Shown here: positions 25,945 to 33,569 of the stretch, piece by piece | Numbering within the stretch: the stretch's first letter is position 1 | How the letters are laid out: each line of letters starts with the position of its first letter | Source: Aminobacter ciceronei | GTDB lineage: Bacteria; Pseudomonadota; Alphaproteobacteria; Rhizobiales; Rhizobiaceae | DNA: 64,000 nt | NCBI RefSeq assembly: GCF_014138625.1 | Contig: NZ_JACJHY010000003.1 | Location: forward strand, 62,001 to 126,000 | Reading direction: 5' to 3' | Notes under the pieces: generated by a model | What the model was told of the DNA's origin: nothing | Database searches by the model: none | What the model saw: only the letters and a program-made list of their open reading frames with translations | Made by a program: the position numbers and the translations under genes

Positions 25945-26120
25945 GCACTCCAAATCCCTGATGATCTGCGTATGTCTGTGACGTTCGCAACAGACGTGCG
26001 CGGACGTCTATCGGTCATGATGCTTTCCGGAAATATCCCCGACGGTTGTTGTTGACGATCGGTGAAGTATTCATTTGATGTTATGAGTTTTCAGAACATC
26101 GAATATTTCATGAGGATGTT

Positions 26121-26576
26121 ATGACGATATTGCTCCGAATTCTCCGTATGGCATTTTGCGCCGTCATGGGGATCGTGATCTTTGCCGCATTGATTGAGTT
26201 CGTAAACGCACTCCCTGTCGCAAATGGCTTCCCATTACACGCGCTGTGGTGGGGCGTTGTATTTCGTGCGCCAGCGTACGTCTTCTTTGGTGCTGCGCCA
26301 TTGCTTTTCATGCTCACCATCATGGAACTGCGCGGTGTGCAAAAGCAGTGGCCCTACTTTCTCGTCTGGATAGCCGGAGGGCTGTTCCTGGGGCGAGCAA
26401 ACTTGCTGGCTGCGGCGGTTTCGGCGCCGGCCGCAGGCTACTTTTACTGGCTGTCGGCCGGTAAGTCGGCGGGCGACTGGATTTCGGCTTGGCGTGAACA
26501 AAAGAGTCAGCCGGGGTTCAGCCCGGAACCTATCTCGCTTACGCAGTCGTTGCCTATCTTGCTGCCCAAGCAGTGA
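26121..26576 (+). CDS. Hypothetical membrane protein
   Basis: A 151-residue protein with about three to four hydrophobic segments (residues 5-30, 42-68, 78-90, 95-115) and a hydrophilic C-terminus. GAGGA lies 5 bases before the ATG. The coding text and leader are richer in A/T than the neighbours, which suggests transfer. An inverted repeat GATGTT/AACATC (26077-26100) stands upstream. No family recognised. Its stop overlaps the next frame by 4 bases. Confidence 0.6.
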   Translation: MTILLRILRMAFCAVMGIVIFAALIEFVNALPVANGFPLHALWWGVVFRAPAYVFFGAAPLLFMLTIMELRGVQKQWPYFLVWIAGGLFLGRANLLAAAVSAPAAGYFYWLSAGKSAGDWISAWREQKSQPGFSPEPISLTQSLPILLPKQ

Positions 26577-27436
26577 GCTACGGCTACTATGGAGGAAAAC
26601 TGCTGTGGGTAAGCTACGTAAGCGAACCCGGCTTGGGAACGCCGCCCGTGCCTTTGCGGAAGATGTCCGCAGCTCGGAAGGTGGCGTTGATGGATTTTCC
26701 CGACGTGGCATCCTGCCTGTCGAGGAACGCCGATAAGGCCTCCCCAAATTACCTTGAGCAGATGGATTGGGACCGCATCAACAACGTGAGTGAGGCCGAG
26801 GTCTGCATGTTCAGGCTTCTTGCTTCCTACAGAAACATTTCGCATGCAACGAAATGGTTCGAAGCCCAAGGCTTCACAGTGCCCAAGTCGTTCAGCAGCG
26901 CACGTCCAAACATCAGTTATGACGGCACCCAGCATGTTCATGGCTCCTACTCTATCCGCAAGAATGGTCCGAAATTTCCGACACGCGGGGTATTTCGACG
27001 GCTGTTTGGTTCGATCCCCTATGGCATGAATTCGGCTTCGACTTGGAGCAAGGACGGGACTCAACTCCTCCGGGTCGATATCTCACTCAACATACTTCGA
27101 CTGCCGAAACCACTCGCCGCAGCCTCACGGGGCGGCTCGCTCGCTGCGAGCTGTCGCCGTCGAGCGCGAAATCCAGGCCGCACCGCGCCGAGGCAACGGC
27201 GCTGCGATCAGGGCGCGTATGTCGGCATTGGGCTGCAGCCAGATGGTGCGCGCAGACCGGGCAAGTCGGACAGGCCCCTGTCATATGCCGGGCTGGCGAT
27301 GCTCTGCTGCGTGCGGCTCAAGGACGGGTACTATTCTTCCGGCGCCCAACGCCCAGTTCGTCAATGCCGGCCATTACGACAACACGCTCGATCGTTGCCG
27401 GTACATCTGCAACGACAAGGCAATGGACGTCTATGA
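26573..27436 (+). pseudogene. Hypothetical protein gene, probably frameshifted
   Basis: A frame opening at GTG (overlapping the preceding stop) gives natural-looking protein for about 140 residues: SYGYYGGKLLWVSYVSEPG, MDFPDVASCLSRNADKAS, NISHATKWFEAQGFTVPKSF. After about 26990 it turns into Arg/Ala-rich text. Frame +2 continues more plausibly there with AVWFDPLWHEFGFDLEQGRD. I read this as one gene broken near 26985-27000. Family not recognised. It may have formed an operon with the membrane protein before it. Confidence 0.45.
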
Positions 27437-27750
27437 GCTTGACGACATCGGGCGTGAAACCGAGGAGATGGTTTCGGTGAGGACGCGCCAGTCCTACAGG
27501 GACCTGCCACCTGCTTTCGCTTATCGCGAAATGGCCGATTTCCACGGCTGCGACCTGCCACGCTATTATCGCCGCGCCGACGAGATGCGGGCGCGGACGG
27601 TGATCCCGCTGCCGCAAGCCAAGTCCGAACTGTTTCTCGACGGTACCGTCACCGATTTTCGTACCCGATGCGCCGGCGACGACGCGCAAGGTCCGCATCG
27701 TCGGGGCGCCGTTCCTGCTGACCGGTTCGCTTCAGTCTTTTTCGCGCTGA
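27219..27750 (+). pseudogene. Gene remnant with internal frameshift
   Basis: From about 27350 one frame reads plausible protein (FVNAGHYDNTLDRCRYICND, FAYREMADFHGCDLPRYYRR, AKSELFLDGTVTDF). At a four-T run (27656-27659) the sense moves to the next frame, which continues VPDAPATTRKVRIVGAPFLL and ends at a TGA at 27748. One extra T would explain the break. No start with a ribosome binding site is evident, so this looks like the 3' part of a larger lost gene. Product not recognised. Confidence 0.45.
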
Positions 27751-27977
27751 GTCGTCATCTCTGCGCGCTTGGCGTCGCCAAGATGTCTGCCCCGGATGTC
27801 CGCAAGGGGGAAGCTTGGAGCGGGCAAGGGCGCGCCGGTGTGACCGCCTGTTGCTGCAATGTATCACTGTTGCCGGAAAACCAGCCAGGGTTGTGCTTGG
27901 TCGGGTTCTGTTATCTTTCCCTTGCGTAAATTAGCGATATGAGATGTTGCATCGCATTTTTTGACGAGGGGCCATCC

Positions 27978-28832
27978 ATGAAGAAACTGCTCGCTGCCGC
28001 CGGGCTTGTCGTGCTCACGACGCCGGCTTTCGCCGCCGATCCGACGCAACCGGTCGAGGAAACCGTTCGCCAAGTCTCCGGCTACGGCCAGATCTATGGC
28101 GGCGGGCTGTGGATCAGCGAATTCTCCGACGAGACCCTGTGGGCAGCCGGTGGCGCGGCGCGCATCAACGTGCCGTTTGCCGAGCGCTGGAACGCCCAGG
28201 GCGACTTCACCGTCGATGCCGTCGGCCAGGACGGCAACAGCCTGCACGGCGTTGGTGGTGCGGCGCACATCTTCTGGCGCGACCCGGCTTCCTACGCTTT
28301 CGGCGGCTTCGTCCAGGCCAGCACCTACGGATTTTCAGGCGGCTCGGATGAGGACCTCTGGAGCTGGAAGGTGGGCCCCGAGGCCCAGGCCTATTTCGGC
28401 AACGTGACGCTTTATGCGCAGGCCTATTACGGTGCCCTCGAATCCGACTTCCTGCCTTTTGACGTCGATCTCATGGGCATTCGCGGCGTCGTGCGCTATT
28501 TCGCCCAGGACAATCTGCGTTTCGACGGCGAGCTCGGCTTCCATCGCGCCAACCTGAGCCAGGGTGGCCTGGAGGCCGATTTCGACACCATCGCCGCAGC
28601 ATTGCAGGCGACCTACCGCTTTGACGGCACGCCCTGGTCGGTGTTCGGCCGCTACCAGTACGAGAACATCTCGATCTCGCAAGGTTTCGGCGAGGCAAGC
28701 TTCGATTCGCACAAGGTGATGGTCGGCCTGCGCGCCAGCTTCGGCAGCAGCACGCTGATCGACGAAGATCGCAATGGCGCGACGATGGACACCTATCAGC
28801 CCAACTTCGTCATGCCGTTCCCCTTCCTCTGA
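27978..28832 (+). CDS. Outer-membrane beta-barrel-like exported protein
   Basis: A 284-residue protein with a Sec signal peptide MKKLLAAAGLVVLTTPAFA. The mature part is made of alternating, aromatic-rich strands ending in YGQIYGGGLWI, SYAFGGFVQAS, VTLYAQAYYG, VFGRYQYENIS and KVMVGLRASFG, typical of a porin-like or Omp25-like barrel. It does not end in the usual terminal Phe strand but has a short tail ending PFPFL. GAGGGGCC precedes the ATG. A two-way terminator follows. Confidence 0.72.
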   Translation: MKKLLAAAGLVVLTTPAFAADPTQPVEETVRQVSGYGQIYGGGLWISEFSDETLWAAGGAARINVPFAERWNAQGDFTVDAVGQDGNSLHGVGGAAHIFWRDPASYAFGGFVQASTYGFSGGSDEDLWSWKVGPEAQAYFGNVTLYAQAYYGALESDFLPFDVDLMGIRGVVRYFAQDNLRFDGELGFHRANLSQGGLEADFDTIAAALQATYRFDGTPWSVFGRYQYENISISQGFGEASFDSHKVMVGLRASFGSSTLIDEDRNGATMDTYQPNFVMPFPFL

Positions 28833-28864
28833 GGAAGGCTGCGGGCTTTGCCCGCGCGCCAATG

Positions 28865-28894
28865 AAAAAGGCCGCGCTGATTGCGGCCTTTTTT
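28865..28894. terminator. Bidirectional Rho-independent terminator
   Basis: AAAAAGGCCGC, loop GCTGATT, GCGGCCTTTTTT. The A tract before and T tract after a GGCCGC/GCGGCC stem serve both the barrel-protein gene (+) and the antiporter gene (-) that converge here. Confidence 0.92.
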
Positions 28895-28921
28895 GCTTTG
28901 GAGGGCTTTGCTTCGGCCGGC

Positions 28922-30733
28922 TCAGGCCGCCGCCGGCGGGGCGTCGGGTTCTGGATCGTTGGCCGGCGGTTTGCCCGAACCTTCCAGTACCTGTTCGACG
29001 ATGCCGCGGGCGATCTCGCGCTCGCCCATGATCACCTTGTCGGCGCCGAGCCCGGTCAGGTGCTCGACCTCGGCGTCGGAATGGGCACGAGCGATGATCA
29101 GCATGCCGGGGTTGGCGGCCTTGGCCTTAAGCACGATCTGGCCGGCCTCGAAGGCATTGGGGATGGCTAGGATCAGACGCCTGGCGCCGGCGGCATTGGC
29201 CGCGCCGAACACCTCGCCCTTGACCGCGTTGCCGGCGACAGTCTCGACGCCGTCTGCCATCAGCTTGGCGATGGTCTTGTCCGAGTCCTCGATGACCAGG
29301 AAGGGCAGGCCGGCGTCCTTGAGCGACTGGCCGACCAGCGAGCCGACGCGGCCGTAGCCGATCAGGATGGTGTGGTCGGTGAGTTTTGTCGGCGGCGGCG
29401 TGTCGTCGTCGACCTTGGCCGATGCCACTGGCGTGGTGGTGGCGACTTCGCCGGGCTCGGTGGCCGGGCCGATCGGCACGGCTTCGACTGTTTCCGGCAC
29501 CTTGCCCGAGCGCTTTTCCAGCCACGGCTTCAACCGCGCGACGCCGGCAAAGACCACCGGGTTGAGTACGATCGACAGGATGGCGCCCGCAAGGATCAGG
29601 TCACGGCCTTTTTCGGGCAATAGGCCTAACCCCACGCCGAGCTCGGCCAAAATGAACGAGAACTCGCCTATCTGCGCGAGGCTGGCCGAGATGATCAGCG
29701 CTGTCGCCACCGGATAGCCGAAGGCAATCACGATCAGGAAGGCGGCGACCGACTTGCCGATGATGATGATGAACAGCGTGGCAAGGATCGGCCAGGTGTT
29801 GCTGAGCAGGCTGGTCGGGTCGAACAGCATGCCGACCGAAACGAAGAACAGTACCGAAAACGCGTCGCGCAGCGGCAGCGTTTCCTCCGCCGCCTGATGG
29901 CTGAGCTCGGATTCGCTCATGATCATGCCGGCGAAGAAGGCGCCCAGCGCCAGCGAGACGCCGAACAGCTTGGCGGCACCGAAGGCGACGCCGAGCGCGA
30001 TCGCCAGCACCGACAGGCGGAACAGTTCGCGCGAGCCGGTGTGGGCGACGTAGTGCAGAACCCACGGGATGACCCGGCGGCCGACGACCATCATGACCAC
30101 GACGAAGGCCGCGACCTTGGCCAACGTCAGGCCGATGACGCCCCAGACGCCGAAATCGAAGCGCAGGGCAAGGATGTTGGGAGTCTCGGTCGTCTGAGCT
30201 TCGCCGCCGAGTACGCCGGCAAGCGCGGGCAGCAGCACCAGCGCCAGCACCATCGCGAGATCTTCGACGATCAGCCAGCCGACGGCGATGCGACCGCGTT
30301 CGGTCTCGATCATCCGCCGCTCCTGCAGCGCGCGCAAAAGCACGACGGTAGAGGCGACCGAAAGCGCCAGGCCGAAGACGAGGCCGGCGCCAAGCGACCA
30401 GCCGAGCATCCAGGCAAGGCCTGCGCCAAGCGCCGTGGCAAAGGCAATCTGGACGATTGCGCCGGGCACCGCAATGGCGCGGACGGAGAGCAGGTCCTTG
30501 AGCGAGAAATGCAGGCCAACGCCGAACATCAGCAGGATGACGCCGATCTCGGCGAGCTCAAGCGCCAGCTCCTGGTCGGCGACGAAGCCGGGCGTGTTCG
30601 GCCCGACCAGCACGCCGGCGATCAGATAGCCGACGAGCGGCGGAACCTTGAAGCGATTGGCGAGCGCGCCGAAGATGAATGCCAGCCCCAGACCGGCGAC
30701 GATGGTTGCGATGAGGGGCGTGTCATGCGGCAT
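28922..30733 (-). CDS. CPA2-family cation:proton antiporter with TrkA-N domain (YbaL/KefB-like)
   Basis: Inner-membrane monovalent cation/proton antiporter of 603 residues. The N-terminal two-thirds hold about 12 membrane spans beginning MPHDTPLIATIVAGLGLAF, with GPNTPGFVAD and a LSxxSTVVLLRAL-type Na/H exchanger core. The C-terminal RCK/TrkA-N domain has ILIGYGRVGSLVGQSL for NAD binding. The ATG at 30733 is chosen because it begins the conserved first span; upstream sequence reads into the neighbouring gene region. Probably exports K+ or Na+ during stress. Monocistronic, ends at the two-way terminator. Confidence 0.9.
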   Translation of the reverse strand: MPHDTPLIATIVAGLGLAFIFGALANRFKVPPLVGYLIAGVLVGPNTPGFVADQELALELAEIGVILLMFGVGLHFSLKDLLSVRAIAVPGAIVQIAFATALGAGLAWMLGWSLGAGLVFGLALSVASTVVLLRALQERRMIETERGRIAVGWLIVEDLAMVLALVLLPALAGVLGGEAQTTETPNILALRFDFGVWGVIGLTLAKVAAFVVVMMVVGRRVIPWVLHYVAHTGSRELFRLSVLAIALGVAFGAAKLFGVSLALGAFFAGMIMSESELSHQAAEETLPLRDAFSVLFFVSVGMLFDPTSLLSNTWPILATLFIIIIGKSVAAFLIVIAFGYPVATALIISASLAQIGEFSFILAELGVGLGLLPEKGRDLILAGAILSIVLNPVVFAGVARLKPWLEKRSGKVPETVEAVPIGPATEPGEVATTTPVASAKVDDDTPPPTKLTDHTILIGYGRVGSLVGQSLKDAGLPFLVIEDSDKTIAKLMADGVETVAGNAVKGEVFGAANAAGARRLILAIPNAFEAGQIVLKAKAANPGMLIIARAHSDAEVEHLTGLGADKVIMGEREIARGIVEQVLEGSGKPPANDPEPDAPPAAA

Positions 30734-30861
30734 TGTCCCGGCGGCACCTTTCGAAAATGAGCATTGTTTTGGGATGCAGCGGCGAAATCCGCTGCATTTC
30801 CAATATGGTGGACGCAGGCGCGCATGCGCAACCCTAAGCGGCCAAGAAACTTGGCCGATAT

Positions 30862-30892
30862 CAAGAAAAGTGCCGGCAATCGCTGCCGGCAC
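30862..30892 (-). terminator. Rho-independent terminator of the host-attachment gene
   Basis: On the minus strand GTGCCGGCA, loop GCGAT, TGCCGGCAC followed by TTTTCTT. It lies about 35 bases after the stop. A second perfect hairpin, CGGCCAAG-AAA-CTTGGCCG (30839-30857), stands just beyond. Confidence 0.85.
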
Positions 30893-30924
30893 GCAAGGAC
30901 TGGAGTTCTGAACGACAGCGGGGA

Positions 30925-31374
30925 TCAGGCCGCCATCAGGATGGTCTCGATGTCGCTGACGCTGTGATTGGTCAGCGTCTTGGCGATCTCCGCCGCAACG
31001 CGCACGTCGACCTCCTTGTGCAGCTTCTTGCGCAACTCGCCGAGCACCAGCGGCGGTGCCACCAAGATGATCTCGCGGAAATCGCCGGCATGGGCAAATG
31101 TGTACAGCCGGGCAGCGATCTCGTCGGCGAAGCGCTCCTTGGCGATACGGTGCCAGTCGGTGTCGTCGACTGCGCTGCGGTGGATCGAGGGCCCGTCGCT
31201 GGAGCGGCCGGGACGATCGCTGCCCTGTTCGCGCGTCGGCGGGTTGTCCTGCTCCATCTCGCGCACGACCTCGAGGTTGGGGTATTTGGTGTCGCCCCGG
31301 TTCTTCAGGAACAGCGCCTTTTCGCCATCCGCTACCAGCACCCAGATGCCGTGCTTCAGTTTGAGGTGGGTCAT
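30925..31374 (-). CDS. Host attachment family protein (PF10116)
   Basis: Soluble protein of 149 residues of the family named for an Agrobacterium gene required for attachment to host cells. Features: KHGIWVLVADGEKALFLKNRG at the start, a basic/polar linker with DRPGRSSDGPSIHRSAVDDTDWH, then a helix-rich end (EIILVAPPLVLGELRKKL). AGAAGGAG precedes the ATG. An EcfG-type promoter lies 35-60 bases upstream, so it probably belongs to the general stress regulon. Biochemical role unknown. Confidence 0.85.
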   Translation of the reverse strand: MTHLKLKHGIWVLVADGEKALFLKNRGDTKYPNLEVVREMEQDNPPTREQGSDRPGRSSDGPSIHRSAVDDTDWHRIAKERFADEIAARLYTFAHAGDFREIILVAPPLVLGELRKKLHKEVDVRVAAEIAKTLTNHSVSDIETILMAA

Positions 31375-31408
31375 GTCGTGCTCCTTCTGCTGTCAGCCCC
31401 TTTTGCGG

Positions 31409-31433
31409 AACGTCGACGGTTGATGGATGTTCC
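31409..31433 (-). promoter_or_regulatory. EcfG-type promoter of the host-attachment gene
   Basis: On the minus strand GGAAC (31433-31429), 16 bases, CGTT (31412-31409). Exact match to GGAAC-N16-CGTT, with the same spacing as the site at 22159. It ends 35 bases upstream of the start codon. Confidence 0.75.
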
Positions 31434-31474
31434 GGACAAGTGGCAAATCGAGGATTGAGCGCCGTCACGCTTAA

Positions 31475-31493
31475 TTCTACTAACTTAGTAGAA
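31475..31493. promoter_or_regulatory. Perfect 19-bp palindrome upstream of the sulfur operon
   Basis: TTCTACTAACTTAGTAGAA is a perfect 9-1-9 inverted repeat in an AT-rich patch, 276 bases before cysG and about 100 bases upstream of the divergent host-attachment gene. It has the size and symmetry of a dimeric repressor operator, for example an Rrf2-family cysteine or Fe-S sensor. The regulator is not known. Confidence 0.55.
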
Positions 31494-31768
31494 ATTAGGA
31501 AAAACGCATCCGGGCGGCTTTTCGGTTCGGTACCGCGTCTCGGCACAAGTGGGGCATCGCCAACCCTTGTAACTCCGGCGATTTCAAGGGCTGCGGGCGG
31601 TCAGCCTGACATTTGCGGGCATTGTCGCAGGCGTAGCTCGGAAACATGTGCGTCGACCAGCAGTTGGAATAATTTTCTCTTGAGGCATCAGGGCGGGCAA
31701 AAGCGATTGCCTCCCTTCTCGGCGCGCGCGAGTGCATTTCTTCTGCAGCGCAGCAAGGGCGGCTAAAA
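31494..31768 (+). other. Long cysG leader region
   Basis: These 275 bases between the palindrome and cysG hold no conventional gene. If transcription starts near the palindrome the operon has a long 5' leader. A minimal frame ATG TGC ... TAA (31646-31672), encoding eight residues with a Cys at position 2, lies inside but has only a weak ribosome binding site. Confidence 0.35.
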
Positions 31769-33247
31769 ATGGCAGACATTCCGGAACCCTGCGTCATGAC
31801 CCCAGCTGCCGCCAAGCTCAACGCATTCCCGATCTTCCTCAAGGTCGAAGGCGAAGCCGTGGTCATCGTCGGCGGTGGCGACGAGGCGCTGGCTAAGGCC
31901 CGTTTGCTTACCCAGTCGAGCGCCGAAATCCGCATCATCGCCGACCATGTCGAGCCGCATCTGCGCGACTGGATCGCCGCCAACGGCGCGACCCGCATCC
32001 ATGCGCCCTATGACGCCTCGCTGATCGAGCGCGCCGTGATGGTGTTCGCTGCGACCGGCGACGAGGCGCTCGACCGTCGCATCTCTGTCGATGCGCGTGA
32101 ACTGGGCATTCCGGTCAACGCCGTCGACCGTCCCGAGCTCTGCGATTTCTTTACCCCCGCTCTGGTCAATCGTGCGCCGGTCGCCGTTGCTATCGGCACC
32201 GAAGGGGCAGGGCCTGTCCTGGCCCAGATGATCCGCGCCCGCGTCGACCGCATGCTGTCGCCGCAACTCGGCGCACTGGCGACGCTTGGCGCCGGCTTCC
32301 GCGACGCCGTCGAGCGCCTGCTGCCCAAGGGCAATGTCCGCCGCGGCTTCTGGCGCGAATTCTTCGAAGGCGCGCCGGCGCGTGCGCTCGACAACGGCCA
32401 GCTTGCCGAGGCGCATGACGCGGCGACCGAGCTTTTGCTGCAGAAAGGCGCGATCAAGGGTCACGTTGCGCTCGTCGGCGCCGGTCCTGGCGCCGAGGAT
32501 CTTCTGACGCTACGCGCCCATCGCCTTTTGATGGAAGCCGACGTCATTGTCCATGACGCGCTGGTTCCCGAGGCGGTGATCTCGATGGGCCGTCGCGATG
32601 CCGAGCGCCTGCCGGTCGGCAAGCGCAAGGGCTGCCACTCCAAGACCCAATCCGAGATCAATGACCTGCTGGTCGAGCTGGCGCAGGCCGGCAAGCGCGT
32701 CGTCCGCCTCAAGTCGGGCGACCCGCTGGTGTTCGGCCGCGCCGGCGAGGAAATGCAGGCGATGCGCGATGCCGGCGTGTCTTACGAGGTCGTGCCGGGC
32801 GTTACCTCGGCCTTCGCCGCCGCCGCCGACTTCGAGTTGCCGCTGACGCTGCGCGGCGTCACCTCCTCGATGGTGTTCACGACAGGCCACGACCTCAAGG
32901 GCGGTTCGCTGCCCGACTGGGCCAAACTCGCCATCTCAGGCGCGACGGTCGCCGTCTATATGGGCCGCTCGGTCGCCGCCGACGTCGCCGGCCGCCTGAT
33001 CGACGCCGGGCTGTCGCCCGATACGGCGGTGGCCGTCGTCGAGAACGCCAGCCTGAAGAACCGCCGCCGCTTTCACGGCACGCTCGCCGACCTGCCGTCG
33101 CTCGAAACGCGCAGCGATCTCGACGGCCCGGTCATGACGATCATCGGCGATGCGGTCGCCGGCGCCAACTTTGAACTTTCCGAGCCGCTCGCGGCACATA
33201 GGCACGAACAGGCCGCCCGCGCGGCGCTCGAAGGAAGCAGGGCATGA
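31769..33247 (+). CDS. cysG: Siroheme synthase, multifunctional
   Basis: Makes siroheme, the cofactor of CysI, from uroporphyrinogen III. 492 residues in two parts. The N-terminal precorrin-2 dehydrogenase/ferrochelatase (CysGB) has VIVGGGDEALAKARLL, and the C-terminal uroporphyrinogen methyltransferase (CysGA) has LVGAGPGAEDLLTLRAHRLL, KSGDPLVFGRAGEE and EVVPGVTSAFAAAA. AAGGGCGG is 8 bases before the ATG at 31769; a second ATG at 31796 is possible. First gene of the sulfate/sulfite assimilation operon; the next gene overlaps by 4 bases. Confidence 0.95.
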   Translation: MADIPEPCVMTPAAAKLNAFPIFLKVEGEAVVIVGGGDEALAKARLLTQSSAEIRIIADHVEPHLRDWIAANGATRIHAPYDASLIERAVMVFAATGDEALDRRISVDARELGIPVNAVDRPELCDFFTPALVNRAPVAVAIGTEGAGPVLAQMIRARVDRMLSPQLGALATLGAGFRDAVERLLPKGNVRRGFWREFFEGAPARALDNGQLAEAHDAATELLLQKGAIKGHVALVGAGPGAEDLLTLRAHRLLMEADVIVHDALVPEAVISMGRRDAERLPVGKRKGCHSKTQSEINDLLVELAQAGKRVVRLKSGDPLVFGRAGEEMQAMRDAGVSYEVVPGVTSAFAAAADFELPLTLRGVTSSMVFTTGHDLKGGSLPDWAKLAISGATVAVYMGRSVAADVAGRLIDAGLSPDTAVAVVENASLKNRRRFHGTLADLPSLETRSDLDGPVMTIIGDAVAGANFELSEPLAAHRHEQAARAALEGSRA

Positions 33248-33549
33248 AAATCCTTACCGCCAACAGGCTGACCGACGGCGAGGCTGTGTGGTTCGCGGCC
33301 GACGGTACCTGGGCAGAGACAATCGATGTCGCCGAGACCGTCGGCGACAAGGCCGGCGAAGCTCGCCTGGAGGCGATCGGCAAGGCCGCCTACGACAACA
33401 ACGAAGTCGTTGACGTCAACCTCATCGACGTCAGCGTCGTCAACGGTGCGATCCAGCCGCTCAGGCTGCGCGAGGTCATCCGCGCCGCTGGTCCCAGCAA
33501 TCGCCTCGACCTTGGCAAGCAAGCCCGGCCCGCCGCCGGCGCCGCCTGA
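33244..33549 (+). CDS. DUF2849 protein of the sulfite reductase operon
   Basis: A 101-residue protein, MKILTANRLTDGEAVWFAAD..., matching the DUF2849 family that sits between cysG and cysI in many alphaproteobacteria. The ATG overlaps the cysG stop (ATGA). The fixed position suggests an accessory role in sulfite reductase, such as assembly or electron supply. No biochemical function known to me. Confidence 0.85.
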   Translation: MKILTANRLTDGEAVWFAADGTWAETIDVAETVGDKAGEARLEAIGKAAYDNNEVVDVNLIDVSVVNGAIQPLRLREVIRAAGPSNRLDLGKQARPAAGAA

Positions 33550-33569
33550 ACACAGACCGGAAGACGACC

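Noticed and set aside
23653-25953. 766-codon minus-strand frame across the PBP1A gene
   Set aside because: Antisense artefact; the plus strand carries all GT51 and transpeptidase motifs.
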